From assembly GCF_036242395.1 (NCBI RefSeq), contig NZ_CP108458.1, positions 4,712,001-4,776,000 on the forward strand: DNA of 64,000 bases, given 5' to 3'. The notes under the pieces are model-generated. The model was not told where the DNA came from. It made no database searches and saw only the letters and a list, made by a program, of their open reading frames with translations. Position numbers and translations under genes: made by a program. The stretch comes from Kitasatospora sp. NBC_01266. GTDB taxonomy: Bacteria > Actinomycetota > Actinomycetes > Streptomycetales > Streptomycetaceae. Below, one piece after another: positions 24,782-33,379 of this stretch; within the stretch, counting starts at the first letter, position 1; each line of letters opens with the position of its first letter.

Positions 24782-25213
24782 ATGCCCGAGCCCATTCGCG
24801 TGCGGGGCTCGGTGGTGGTTCCGGAGGCCGAGCTCCAGTGGCGGTTCTCCCGCTCCAGCGGCCCCGGTGGCCAGCACGTCAACACCTCCGACACCCAGGT
24901 CGAGCTGCGCTACGACCTGGCCGCCTCGGCCGCCCTGCCCGAGGTGTGGAAGCTGCGCGCCCTGGAGCGCCTGGCCGCCCGCCTGGTGGACGGCAGGGTG
25001 CTGGTGGTGCGGGCCAGTGAGCACCGCTCCCAGTGGCGCAACCGCGAGATCGCGGCGGCCCGGCTGGCCTCGCTGCTGGCCGAGGCGACCGCGCCGCCGC
25101 CCAAGACCCGGCGGGCCACCAAGCCCAGCCGGGGCATGGTGGAGCGGCGGTTGGAGAACAAGAAGCGCCGCTCCGAGGTCAAGCGCGGGCGCGGCCCGAT
25201 GCGGTCCGACTGA
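24782..25213 (+). CDS. arfB: Alternative ribosome-rescue factor / peptidyl-tRNA hydrolase (ArfB/YaeJ type)
   Basis: 143 residues containing the catalytic GGQ in SRSSGPGGQHVNTSDTQVEL at about 23-42 and a basic C-terminal tail (RLENKKRRSEVKRGRG) that enters the mRNA channel of stalled ribosomes in ArfB. It lacks the codon-recognition domain of RF1/RF2. It releases peptides from ribosomes stalled without a stop codon. GATGAT ends six bases before the ATG, so a leaderless transcript is likely. Confidence 0.9.
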   Translation: MPEPIRVRGSVVVPEAELQWRFSRSSGPGGQHVNTSDTQVELRYDLAASAALPEVWKLRALERLAARLVDGRVLVVRASEHRSQWRNREIAAARLASLLAEATAPPPKTRRATKPSRGMVERRLENKKRRSEVKRGRGPMRSD

Positions 25214-25247
25214 GACCGGCCGGCCACGGCCCGGCGGCTGCCGCCGG

Positions 25248-25787
25248 TCAGGCCAGGTGGCGGTAGCCGCCCCGGAAGTAGAGCAGCGGGCGGCCGTCCG
25301 GCGCGGGGACCCGGGCCTCCAGCACCCGCCCGATCAGCAGCGTGTGGTCGCCGGCCGTTATCCGCTGCTCGGTGCGGCACTCCACGGTCGCCAGCGCCCC
25401 GGTCACCAGCGGCGCGCCGCTGACCGGGCCCCGCTGGTGCGGGGTGTCGGCGAACAGCAGCCGGTCGCTGAGCCGCCCCTTCATCGCGAACCGCGAGGCC
25501 AGCGCCCGGTGCTGCTCGCCCAGCAGGGAGACCGCCCAGCAGTCGATCCGGGAGAGCAGCTCGTCCATCCGGGAGTCCTCGCGCACCGAGATCAGCACCA
25601 GCGGCGGCTCCAGCGAGACCGACAGGAACGAGGTGGCCGTCATCCCGGCGTCCTCGCCGATCCCGCCCTCGCCGTCCTCGCCGGTGTCATGGACGGTCAC
25701 CAGCGCCACCCCGGCGGCGAGCTGGGACAGGGCGGCGCGGAACTCGTCCGGCGTGGCGAGGGAGGCAGCGGAGGGCTGCGGCGACAT
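25248..25787 (-). CDS. Flavin reductase-like domain protein
   Basis: 179 residues with the flavin reductase-like FMN-binding split barrel: FRAALSQLAAGVALVTV, GMTATSFLSVSLEPPLVLISV, the WAVSLLGEQHRALASRFA segment and DHTLLIGRVLEA. Such proteins supply reduced flavin to a monooxygenase or act as small oxidoreductases; no partner is adjacent. The ATG at 25787 is preferred, with GTG 25802 also possible. It is divergent from cdgB across a 396-bp gap. Confidence 0.82.
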   Translation of the reverse strand: MSPQPSAASLATPDEFRAALSQLAAGVALVTVHDTGEDGEGGIGEDAGMTATSFLSVSLEPPLVLISVREDSRMDELLSRIDCWAVSLLGEQHRALASRFAMKGRLSDRLLFADTPHQRGPVSGAPLVTGALATVECRTEQRITAGDHTLLIGRVLEARVPAPDGRPLLYFRGGYRHLA

Positions 25788-26051
25788 GGACACGTACCGC
25801 ACGGTAGCCGCCGGGTGGGGGCGGCTGCATCAGGCGGTGGTCCTAGGCCCACGGTCCGGTCCGGTCGGCCGTCTGGCGGTCGCGGGTTCACCCTGGGCGG
25901 GGTCCGCCTCACTCCGGGCGGTGAAGCCGTGCGGCCCGCTGGCGGGCACGGGCTACAGCTTCGGATGTGCCCGACCGAACTCGAAGGTGTCCATCGCTGC
26001 ATCGTGTCCGGGCATGACCGGGATGAACCGGGTTTGCTCAGCTATGCGTTG

Positions 26052-26067
26052 TGTGATTTGAGTCACA
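26052..26067. promoter_or_regulatory. Crp-type binding site upstream of cdgB
   Basis: TGTGATTTGAGTCACA is TGTGA-N6-TCACA, the CRP consensus, and also fits the Streptomyces Crp form GTG(N)6GNCAC. It lies 116 bp upstream of the cdgB start in the 396-bp gap 25788-26183. The rest of that gap holds no gene I can support. Confidence 0.6.
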
Positions 26068-26183
26068 AGTGACGACCTATTGCTGACCGAGCGTGCCGAT
26101 CGCTGTGCTCGCTGTGATTCAGTTCTTCTGGCAATCGGACGATAACCATCAAGACCTATCCGAAGAAGCCGGGGAGCCCCCGC

Positions 26184-28028
26184 ATGGAAGCCGAGTCGGA
26201 GCCGTACGTCCGCCTCGCGACCCTCCGCACCTTGCACCGGGTCGTGGCGGACCTCAATGCTGCCCGCAGCCTGCCGGGCACTCTGCAGGCCGTGGTCGAG
26301 GGTTCGGTGCACGGGCTGGGCTTCGACGCCGCGGCGCTCTCGCTGGTCCGCCCCGACGGCGACCTGGTGGTGGCGGCCGTCTGGGAGTACGAGGAGCGCG
26401 ACTACGGCGGCCCGTCGGTGCTGCTCGGCCAGGTCGGCACCCGGGAGTCCTGGGACCGGCTGCTGGCGGTCAGCGACCACTGGGGGACGCTGCGCTTCCT
26501 GCCGCACGACCGGGGCTGGGCGGTGGGCACCGACATCCCGCGCTGGACCGGCGACGGCCCGCTGCCGGTCTACGCCAACGACTGGCACCCCGAGGACGGC
26601 CTGCTCGCCCCGATGTACAGCGCCGGCGGCGAGCTGCTCGGCGTGCTGAGCGTGGACCGCCCGCGCAGCGGCAAGCGCCCCGGCGCCTGGACCCGCGAGG
26701 CGCTGGAGATGTTCTCCCTGCAGGCCTCCATCGCGATCAGCAACGCCCGGCTACGCGCGGAGATGCAGCGCGCGCTGGCCCGCCTGGAGAAGGAGCAGCA
26801 GGCGCTGCGGGCCAGCGAGGAGAGCTTCCGGCACGCCTTCGAGTACGCCCCCAGCGGGATGGCCATCACCGAACTGCACGGCAGCTCGCGCGGTCAGCTG
26901 ACCCGGGTCAACGACGCGCTCTGCCGGCTGCTCGGGCGCCCGCGCGCCGCGCTGCGCCGGCAGAGCTTCCTGGATCTGGTGCACCCCGAGGACCGGGGCC
27001 TGCTGGAGCGCACCAGCGCCGAGAGCGGCCGGGCCGAGCTGCGGCTGTCCCGGCGGGACGGCGGCTACCGGTGGGTCTGCCTGCGCAACTCGATCGTGGC
27101 GGACTCGGCCGAGGGCCCCAGTTTCCTGCTCACTCATGTGGAGGACATCGAGGACCGCAAGCGGCACGAGCTCCAGCTGGCCCACCGGGCCAGCCACGAC
27201 GCGCTCACCGGCCTGCCGAACGGCGCCGAACTGCGCGCCCGGCTGGCCCGCCGGCTCTGCTCGCTGCCGCAGGGCCCGGGGGGCGCGGCCGAGCACGGGG
27301 CGGTGGACCCGGTGCCGTGCGCGCTGGAGGGGGCGGCGGCCGGACACGGTCCGCTGACCTCCTACGGGCCGCACAGCCCCCGCTCGGGGCACGAGGTGCT
27401 GGAGCCGGCCGGCGGGCCGCTGGACGGCGGCTGGGGCGCCGGGATGCGCGGCACCCTGGTGCACGGCTACTCGGACCGGGCGGGGCGCGGTGGCTACGGC
27501 GCCGCGCCGGCCGACCACGTGCACGCGGTGGTCCCGGCCGAGGCGCCGAGCCCGTCCGAGTCCTGGCAGCAGCGCCGCTCCCGGCCGTCCACCGGGGCGG
27601 CGGCCAAGGGGCTCGCGGTGCTCTTCTGCGACCTGGACGGCTTCAAGTCGGTCAACGACCGGTTCGGCCACAACGCCGGCGACGCGGTGCTGGTCGAGGT
27701 GGCCAGGCGGCTGCAGCAGGCGGTCCGCGAGGGGGACACGGTGGCCCGGCTCGGTGGTGACGAGTTCGTCGTGCTGGCCGACGGGATCGGCAGCGAGGAG
27801 GCCGCCGACCTGGCGGTGCGGCTGCGCAACGCGGTCGTCCCGCCGATGCGGATAGCGGGCCGGGTGGTCCGGGTCGGGGTGAGCATGGGCATCGGCTGGG
27901 CGGGTTGCGGGATGAGCATCGAAGAGGTGCTGCACGCCGCCGACAAGCGGATGTACGACGAGAAGCGGGCCCGCGGCGGCGCGGTGCGCGGGGCCCGGGG
28001 CGAGCGCTCCCACCGCCGGGCGGTCTGA
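26184..28028 (+). CDS. cdgB: GAF-PAS-GGDEF diguanylate cyclase (CdgB-like)
   Basis: 614 residues. Order: GAF domain (about 8-190), short coiled coil, PAS/PAC (about 215-325) and GGDEF. The active site is GGDEF at 524-528, the metal Asp is in LFCDLDGFK (Asp483), and the inhibitory I-site RxxD (Arg515-Asp518) sits exactly five residues before GGDEF. It should make c-di-GMP from GTP with product inhibition. CdgB of Streptomyces has this architecture and affects development. Unusually, about 133 residues separate DALTGLPN (339-346) from LFCDLDGF (480), against roughly 25-30 normally; the insert is Gly/Pro/Ala-rich and probably disordered. The ATG follows GGGGAG. No EAL domain is present. Confidence 0.9.
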   Translation: MEAESEPYVRLATLRTLHRVVADLNAARSLPGTLQAVVEGSVHGLGFDAAALSLVRPDGDLVVAAVWEYEERDYGGPSVLLGQVGTRESWDRLLAVSDHWGTLRFLPHDRGWAVGTDIPRWTGDGPLPVYANDWHPEDGLLAPMYSAGGELLGVLSVDRPRSGKRPGAWTREALEMFSLQASIAISNARLRAEMQRALARLEKEQQALRASEESFRHAFEYAPSGMAITELHGSSRGQLTRVNDALCRLLGRPRAALRRQSFLDLVHPEDRGLLERTSAESGRAELRLSRRDGGYRWVCLRNSIVADSAEGPSFLLTHVEDIEDRKRHELQLAHRASHDALTGLPNGAELRARLARRLCSLPQGPGGAAEHGAVDPVPCALEGAAAGHGPLTSYGPHSPRSGHEVLEPAGGPLDGGWGAGMRGTLVHGYSDRAGRGGYGAAPADHVHAVVPAEAPSPSESWQQRRSRPSTGAAAKGLAVLFCDLDGFKSVNDRFGHNAGDAVLVEVARRLQQAVREGDTVARLGGDEFVVLADGIGSEEAADLAVRLRNAVVPPMRIAGRVVRVGVSMGIGWAGCGMSIEEVLHAADKRMYDEKRARGGAVRGARGERSHRRAV

Positions 28029-28154
28029 GGCCGACCGCCATCCGGTGGGCGGCCGCCTTTTCGCCTCCCTGGGCGCGACGGGTAGGGTGCCGTGGGTAAC
28101 GGGTCCAGACAACGGCACAGGCCTTAGACCGCCTTTGGGGAGTTGACCAGCGCG

Positions 28155-29204
28155 ATGACCGCCGACAGCAGCCACGGACCCGAGGGCGCCGAGCAGCCAC
28201 CCGCCGAGGACGACCCGTTCGCCTACCTCTACCGCTCCGAGGGCGGCGAGGCGGAGGGGGCGCCGGAGCGGGCGCCCGGCGTGCCGCGCACGTCGTACAC
28301 CCGCCCGATGGAGGTCGGCCGGACCCAGTACGGGGCACCCCCGCAGCACTCGCAGGGCGGCTACCCGCCCGCGTACCCCCAGCCGCCGCGCGGCCCGTAC
28401 GGGCCCGGCCCCGAGGCCACCACGCAGCTGCCGAACCAGCAGTCCCGCTATGCCGAGCGGTCCCGCCCGCAGCCGGGCGAGGACGCCCCGCGCGGGCGCG
28501 GCAAGGGCCCGGTGATCGCGGTGGTCGCGGTGATCGCCGCGATCGCGATCGGCTCCGGGATCGCGCTCTCCGGCAACGACGGCAAGAGCGGCAAGGACAA
28601 CGCGGCCCCGGCCCCGTCGGCGGGCACCAGCAGCCACACCACGGCGTCGGGCGGCTCGAGCGCCGGCAGCAGTCCGTCGACCTCCTCCTCCAGCTCGCCC
28701 TCGCCGAGCGCCTCCGACGGCTCGTTCACCTTCGTCGACGGGTCCAAGGCGCAGGCCCAGGGCGCCGCCCCGGGCACCGGCGTGAAGGGCGCGGTCTCCT
28801 CCGACGGCAGCTACCTGACGCTCCAGCAGGGCTCCTCGGCGACCTGGACGTTCACCGTGCCCACGGCCGGGCAGTACAAGTTCTGGGTGCACTACAACAA
28901 CAGCGGTGGGTCGGTGAAGGCCGCGGTCAGCGTCAACGGCCAGGACAAGGCCGGCGGCACCACCTTCAAGAACTCCAACCCGGCGGGCAGTGACCCGTAC
29001 TGGTCCTACACGAACATCTGGCCGGACCTCCAGGCGGGGAACAACACCATCACGGTGTCGGTCCCCGGCGGCGGCCCGGTCCTGGTGGACCAGGTGGCGC
29101 TCACCCCGTTCTCCTACAACGGGGACTACCCGACCGCGTCCGGTGCCTCGTCGGCCGGGGCCGGAGCGGCCGGGGCCGCCTCGCCGGGGTCGGCCAGCAG
29201 CTGA
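28155..29204 (+). CDS. Membrane-anchored carbohydrate-binding module protein (CBM6/35-like)
   Basis: 349 residues. A cytosolic Pro/Gln-rich N terminus (about 1-115) is followed by one transmembrane helix (about 120-142, VIAVVAVIAAIAIGSGIAL), a Ser/Ala linker of some 55 residues and an external beta-sandwich at about 195-330 with SATWTFTVPTAGQYKFWVHYNN and VLVDQVALTP, as in CBM6/35 modules. It probably binds a cell-wall or extracellular glycan without hydrolysing it. It is divergent in role from but adjacent to the amino-sugar genes nagA/nagK, convergent with nagA. A TAGGGT -10-like box is at 28083-28088. TTG 28143 is an alternative start. Confidence 0.75.
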   Translation: MTADSSHGPEGAEQPPAEDDPFAYLYRSEGGEAEGAPERAPGVPRTSYTRPMEVGRTQYGAPPQHSQGGYPPAYPQPPRGPYGPGPEATTQLPNQQSRYAERSRPQPGEDAPRGRGKGPVIAVVAVIAAIAIGSGIALSGNDGKSGKDNAAPAPSAGTSSHTTASGGSSAGSSPSTSSSSSPSPSASDGSFTFVDGSKAQAQGAAPGTGVKGAVSSDGSYLTLQQGSSATWTFTVPTAGQYKFWVHYNNSGGSVKAAVSVNGQDKAGGTTFKNSNPAGSDPYWSYTNIWPDLQAGNNTITVSVPGGGPVLVDQVALTPFSYNGDYPTASGASSAGAGAAGAASPGSASS

Positions 29205-29241
29205 CCGGGCGGCGCGGCGGCCGGGAAAACCTGAGGGGCAC

Positions 29242-30411
29242 TCAGTTCCCCTTGGTGAACCGTTCGGCGCCCTTGATCCACTCGCCGCCGCGGATGACGG
29301 CGACCAGCTCGTAGGAGTCGGAGTCGAGGACGGCCAGGTCGGCCCGCAGGCCGACGGCCAGTGAGCCGACCGTGTCCGACAGGCCGAGCAGGGCGGCCGG
29401 GGTGGTCGAGATCGACTGCACGGTCTGCGTCAGGCTCAGCTTGTTGACGGTGACCGAGCGCTGGAAGGCCACGTCCAGGGTGAGCGTGGAGCCGGCGATC
29501 GAGCCGCCCTCGACCAGCCGGGCGACCCCCTGCTCCACCCGGACCTGGAGCGGGCCGAGCGGGTAGAGGCCGTCACCCATGCCGGCCGCGCCCATCGCGT
29601 CGGTGATCAGCGCGACCCGTGCGGCGCCGGCCGTGCCGTAGGCCAGGTCCAGCACCGAGGGGTGCAGGTGGGTGCCGTCGTTGATCAGTTCGACGGTGAC
29701 CCGCTCGTCCTCCAGCAGCGCGACGATCGGGCCCGGGGCCCGGTGCTGGATGCCCGGCATCGCGTTGAACAGGTGGGTGGCCACGGTGGCGCCGGCCTCG
29801 ATCGCCTCCAGCGTCTTGGCGTAGTCGGAGTCGGTGTGGCCGACCGCCGCGATCACCCCGAGGTCGGCGAGCAGGCGCACCGAGTCCAGGCCGCCGGGCA
29901 GTTCGGGCGCCAGCGTGACCATCTTCGCGGTGCCCCGGGCGGCGTCCACCAGCTTGCGGACCAGCGCCGGGTCTGGTTCCCGCAGCAGGTCGGGCCGGTG
30001 CGCGCCGCACCGGCCGGGCGAGATGAACGGTCCTTCGAAGTGGACGCCCGCCAGCACCCCGTCCTCGACCAGCTCCGAGAGCACGGCGGCCTGTCGGCAG
30101 ACCTCGTCGATCTCCCCGGTGACGGTGGAGGCGACGGTGGTGGTGGTGCCGTGTTCCAGGTGGGTGCGGGCCACCGTCAGCGCTTCCTCGGCGAGGCCGG
30201 AGGCGTAGGAGGCGCCGCCGCCGCCGTGCACGTGCAGGTCCACGAAGCCGGGCACCACCGTGCAGCCGGTGAGGTCCAGGTCGGTCGGCGTGCTCGCACC
30301 GCCGATCTCCGCGATGGTGTCGCCCTCGATGGCCAGCCGGCCGCCGTCGACCACACCGCTGGGCAGCACCAGACGGGCTCCGGACAGAACAGTTCGCTGC
30401 GCGGTCGTCAC
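29242..30411 (-). CDS. nagA: N-acetylglucosamine-6-phosphate deacetylase
   Basis: 389-residue amidohydrolase with the metal motif GFVDLHVHGGGG near residue 55, HFEGPFISPGRCGAH, and GHTDSDYAKTLEAIEAGATVATHLFNAM. It deacetylates GlcNAc-6-P to GlcN-6-P, whose level signals amino-sugar supply in Streptomyces. Its GTG start overlaps the nagK stop (GTGA), so the two are translationally coupled, and control by the DasR site upstream of nagK follows. NagA is also the step at which GlcNAc becomes toxic or beneficial for development in S. coelicolor. Confidence 0.95.
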   Translation of the reverse strand: MTTAQRTVLSGARLVLPSGVVDGGRLAIEGDTIAEIGGASTPTDLDLTGCTVVPGFVDLHVHGGGGASYASGLAEEALTVARTHLEHGTTTTVASTVTGEIDEVCRQAAVLSELVEDGVLAGVHFEGPFISPGRCGAHRPDLLREPDPALVRKLVDAARGTAKMVTLAPELPGGLDSVRLLADLGVIAAVGHTDSDYAKTLEAIEAGATVATHLFNAMPGIQHRAPGPIVALLEDERVTVELINDGTHLHPSVLDLAYGTAGAARVALITDAMGAAGMGDGLYPLGPLQVRVEQGVARLVEGGSIAGSTLTLDVAFQRSVTVNKLSLTQTVQSISTTPAALLGLSDTVGSLAVGLRADLAVLDSDSYELVAVIRGGEWIKGAERFTKGN

Positions 30412-31340
30412 GCGGTCACCTCCATGGAGAGCAGATCCCAGGCGAGCAGGCCGGCGCCCAGGGCGGCGGCGGTGTCTTTGAGCATGGCGGGTACCACCTT
30501 CGGGGGCATCTGGAAGGTCAACCGCTCGGCCACCGCCGCGCGCAGGGGAGTGAAGAGGGTGTCACCGGCCTCGGCGAGGCCGCCGCCGACGATCACGGTG
30601 GCCGGGTCGAGCAGGCTCTGCGCCAGCACGATGCCGTCCGCCAGCGCGTCCACCGCGCCGCGCCAGACCGCCAGGGCCCGCGGGTCGCCGGCCTCGACGG
30701 CCAGCGCGCAGCGGGCCGCGTCGGCCGCCGGGTCGCCGCTCGCCTCGGCCCAGGCCCGGGAGACCGCGGCGGCCGAGGCCAGCGTCTCCAGGCAGCCGCG
30801 GGCGCCGCAGCCGCAGGCCGGGCCGCCCGGCCGGACCACCACGTGGCCGATCTCGCCGCCGTAGCCGTGCGCGCCGGCCTCGATCCGTCCGTCGATCCCG
30901 ATCGCGCCGGCGATACCGGTACCCAGCGCGATGAACAGGAACCGCGCCACCCCGAGACCCGCGCCGATCCGCCCCTCGGCCAGTCCGCCGCTGCGGACGT
31001 CGTGGCCGAGGGCGACCGGCAGACCGCCCAGTCGCTCGCCGAGCAGCTTGCGCAGCGGCAGGTCCCGCCAGCCGAGGTTGGCGGAGAAGACCGCGATCCC
31101 GTTCCTTTCGTCGATCGTGCCCGGCACCGCGACGCCGGCGGCCAGCGGGCCCTCGCCGAACCGGCGGCGGCCCTCGTCGGCGAGGTCGGCGGCGAAGTCG
31201 AGGATGGCGGTGACCACGGCGTCCGTGCCGTGCTCCCGCCCGGTCGGTCGGCGTGCTTCGAACAGCACGGAGCCGTCCTGGGCGAGCAGCGCGGCCTTCA
31301 TGCCGGTGCCGCCTACATCGAGTGCGATGACGTGCTTCAC
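30408..31340 (-). CDS. nagK: ROK-family N-acetylglucosamine kinase
   Basis: 310 residues: ATP-binding DVGGTGMKAALL at 8-19, GTGIAGAIGIDG, the sugar-contact GGEIGHVVV and the ROK zinc cluster CGCGARGCLETLAS. It phosphorylates GlcNAc, or a related hexose, taken up from chitin. The start is GTG at 31340. It is the first gene of the nagK-nagA unit, with a DasR-type operator 29-44 bp upstream. Substrate is inferred from its neighbour nagA. Confidence 0.88.
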   Translation of the reverse strand: MKHVIALDVGGTGMKAALLAQDGSVLFEARRPTGREHGTDAVVTAILDFAADLADEGRRRFGEGPLAAGVAVPGTIDERNGIAVFSANLGWRDLPLRKLLGERLGGLPVALGHDVRSGGLAEGRIGAGLGVARFLFIALGTGIAGAIGIDGRIEAGAHGYGGEIGHVVVRPGGPACGCGARGCLETLASAAAVSRAWAEASGDPAADAARCALAVEAGDPRALAVWRGAVDALADGIVLAQSLLDPATVIVGGGLAEAGDTLFTPLRAAVAERLTFQMPPKVVPAMLKDTAAALGAGLLAWDLLSMEVTA

Positions 31341-31368
31341 GGGGGACAGTTTCCCTTGACCGAGGAGG

Positions 31369-31384
31369 AGAGGTCTAGTCCACT
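31369..31384. promoter_or_regulatory. DasR operator (dre) of nagKA
   Basis: AGAGGTCTAGTCCACT matches the 16-bp dre consensus AGTGGTCTAGACCACT at 14 positions. Reading the minus strand, TCGACA and TAGACC form a -35/-10 pair 16 bp apart, and the dre covers the -10, so DasR would block initiation and GlcN-6-P would relieve it. Confidence 0.8.
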
Positions 31385-31443
31385 GCCGGGTTTTGTCGAT
31401 CCGCCGCAGTGAGCTTGGTCGCTCGGGGGTCGTGCGGTCGGGG

Positions 31444-32361
31444 TCAGAGCTGCACCGATCGGGTCAGGGCGCGCGGCCGGTCGGGGTCGAGCCCCCGGGC
31501 GGCGGCCAGTGCGACGGCCAGGCGCTGGGCCCGGATCAGGTCGGCCATCGGGTCGAGCTCGCGGTCGGCGACCAGCTGGGCGCCGGTGGCGGTGATCTGC
31601 TGGGCCAGACCGGCCGGTGGGGCGCCGAAGACCCAGGTCGCCCGGCCCGGCGCGGCGATGGCGATCGGGCCGTGCCGGTACTCCATCGCCGGGTAGGCCT
31701 CGGTCCAGAGCTGGGCCGCCTCGCGCATCTTGAGCGCGGCCTCCTGGGCCAGGCCGTAGGTCCAGCCGGTGCCCAGGAAGCTGATCTGATCGACGGTCAG
31801 CAGGCCCTCGGGCAGCGGGTCGCCGAGCGCGCGCTCGGCGTCGTCGGCCGCCCGCGCCACGCCGGCCGTGCCCGGGGCGGGCGCGCCGTCGGCCTCCAGG
31901 TGGGCGCGGAGCAGGGCGAGCGCGCTGGTGGCGAAGCGGGTCTGCACCACCGAGCGCTCGTCCGCGAAGTCCAGCACCACCAGCTGGTCGGCCGCGCCCA
32001 GGATCGGGGTCTTCGGGTCGGCGGTCAGCGCGGTGGTGGCGGTGCTGGTCGCGCGGGCCCGCGCCAGCAGGGCGAGCACCTCGGTGGTGGTGCCCGAGCG
32101 GGTGATCGCCAGCACCCGGTCGTAGCGGCGGGCGGCCGGGAACTCGGAGGCCGCGAAGGCGTCCGTCTCGCCGTGGCCGGCCGCCTCGCGCAGCGCCGCA
32201 TACGCCTGGGCGATGAACCAGGAGGTGCCGCAGCCGACCACGGCGACCCGTTCGCCGCGCTGCGGCAGTGCGGTGGCCGAGGGCCCGGCCAGGGCCGCCG
32301 CTCGGCGCCAGCAGTCGGGCTGGGTGGCCAGCTCCGCGGCGGTCAGTGAGCTGTCGAGCAC
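31444..32361 (-). CDS. SIS-domain sugar isomerase/deaminase-like protein
   Basis: 305 residues with two SIS domains: GERVAVVGCGTSWFIAQAYAAL and AITRSGTTTEVLALLARA in the first, ISFLGTGWTYGLAQEAALKMREAA and EYRHGPIAI in the second. This is the isomerase half of GlmS without its glutaminase, similar to AgaS/GlmS-like proteins. Near nagA/nagK it may convert GlcN-6-P or act on a related amino sugar, but NagB itself is a different fold. The GTG start has GAGGGGAG upstream. It is divergent from a DeoR regulator that probably controls it. Confidence 0.82.
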   Translation of the reverse strand: MLDSSLTAAELATQPDCWRRAAALAGPSATALPQRGERVAVVGCGTSWFIAQAYAALREAAGHGETDAFAASEFPAARRYDRVLAITRSGTTTEVLALLARARATSTATTALTADPKTPILGAADQLVVLDFADERSVVQTRFATSALALLRAHLEADGAPAPGTAGVARAADDAERALGDPLPEGLLTVDQISFLGTGWTYGLAQEAALKMREAAQLWTEAYPAMEYRHGPIAIAAPGRATWVFGAPPAGLAQQITATGAQLVADRELDPMADLIRAQRLAVALAAARGLDPDRPRALTRSVQL

Positions 32362-32532
32362 GCTGTCGCTCCCCTCGTCTGCGTGAAACTGTTTGATTTA
32401 TAGCCTTTTCGATCATGACTGCACAAGTGCTCCGGAGGCTTCGGCAGCGGCCCGGGCCCGCGCGGGGTGCTGTGCGACCCTGTCCAGGCAACTGTGGTCG
32501 GGTCGGTGCGGAACCGGGATGGAAGGTGCGGC
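32362..32532. promoter_or_regulatory. Divergent promoter region between SIS protein and DeoR regulator
   Basis: 171 bp with an AT-rich core at about 32384-32420, rare in this genome. On the minus strand TATAAA (RC of 32396-32401) is a good -10 for the SIS gene, with AAACAGTTT-type sequence downstream. A DeoR operator is likely here; its exact form cannot be fixed by eye. Confidence 0.5.
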
Positions 32533-33321
32533 GTGTCCAGATACGAGCGGTGGAACAGTCTTCTCGAACTCCTTGCCGAGCATGGCAAGTTGGACGTCGA
32601 GGAGGCGGCGGCCGGGTTGGCCGTGTCGGCCGCCACGATCCGCCGCGACCTCGACCAGCTGGCCCGCCAGCAGATGGTCACCCGCACCCGGGGCGGGGCG
32701 GTGGCGCACAACGTCTCCTACGACCTGCCGCTGCGCTACAAGACCGCCCGCAATGCGGGGGCCAAGCAGCGGATCGGCGCGGCGGTGGCCGGCCTGATCG
32801 CCCCCGGTGAGGTGGTCGGGCTGAACGGCGGGACCACCACCACCGAGGTGGCCCGCGCGCTGGTGGTCCGCCCGGAGCTGACCGAGCGCGGCGAGGCCGG
32901 GCACCCGCTGACCGTGGTCACCAACGCGCTGAACATCGCCAACGAGCTGACGGTCCGGCCGGCCGTCAAGATCGTGGTGACCGGCGGGGTGGCCCGGCCG
33001 CAGTCCTACGAGCTGATCGGCCCGCTGGCCGGCACCGTGCTCGCCGAACTGGCGCTGGACGTCACGGTGCTGGGCGTGGACGCGCTGGACCTCGGGATCG
33101 GCGCCAGCGCCCACCACGAGGGTGAGGCCGGCATCAACCGGCTGCTGGCCGAGCGGGCCCGCCGGGTGGTGGTGGCGGCCGACGCCTCCAAGCTCGGCCG
33201 GCGCGCGTTCGCCCGGATCTGCGGGCTGGAGCTGATCGACACCCTGGTGACGGACCAGCCGCTGGGCGAGGAGCTGGCGGCGGGCTTTGCCGAGGCGGGG
33301 GTGCGGGTGCTGACGGCGTGA
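32533..33321 (+). CDS. DeoR-family transcriptional regulator
   Basis: 262 residues. An N-terminal HTH (YERWNSLLELLAEHGKLDVEEAAAGLAVSAATIRRDLDQLARQQMVTRTRGGA) is followed by the sugar-phosphate sensing domain (NGGTTTTEVARAL, VTNALNIANEL, VVAADASKLG). DeoR proteins usually repress adjacent sugar genes and respond to a phosphorylated sugar, so the divergent SIS gene and possibly the downstream solute-binding gene are candidate targets. GTG start with GGAAGG six bases before. The last codons run into an 8-bp tandem repeat. Confidence 0.88.
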   Translation: MSRYERWNSLLELLAEHGKLDVEEAAAGLAVSAATIRRDLDQLARQQMVTRTRGGAVAHNVSYDLPLRYKTARNAGAKQRIGAAVAGLIAPGEVVGLNGGTTTTEVARALVVRPELTERGEAGHPLTVVTNALNIANELTVRPAVKIVVTGGVARPQSYELIGPLAGTVLAELALDVTVLGVDALDLGIGASAHHEGEAGINRLLAERARRVVVAADASKLGRRAFARICGLELIDTLVTDQPLGEELAAGFAEAGVRVLTA

Positions 33322-33379
33322 CGGCGTGACGGTGTGACGGACGGCGTGGCGGCGTGACTGGCCTGACGGCGTGACGGGA
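33311..33379 (+). repeat. Degenerate 8-bp tandem repeat (TGACGGCG unit) at the deoR stop
   Basis: About eight imperfect units of TGACGGCG starting inside the last codons of deoR and including its TGA. The 8-bp period puts TGA into all three plus frames within a few units. Confidence 0.7.

Noticed and set aside
26040..26080. BldD box upstream of cdgB
   Set aside because: BldD regulates cdgB in S. coelicolor, but here only one half of the pseudo-palindrome TNACNCNGNGTNA is visible; the Crp reading fits better.
26138..26145. GACGATAA, a possible WhiG-sigma -10 box before cdgB
   Set aside because: 7/8 match to GCCGATAA, but no TAAA-like -35 at 15-16 bp; only TTCA is there.
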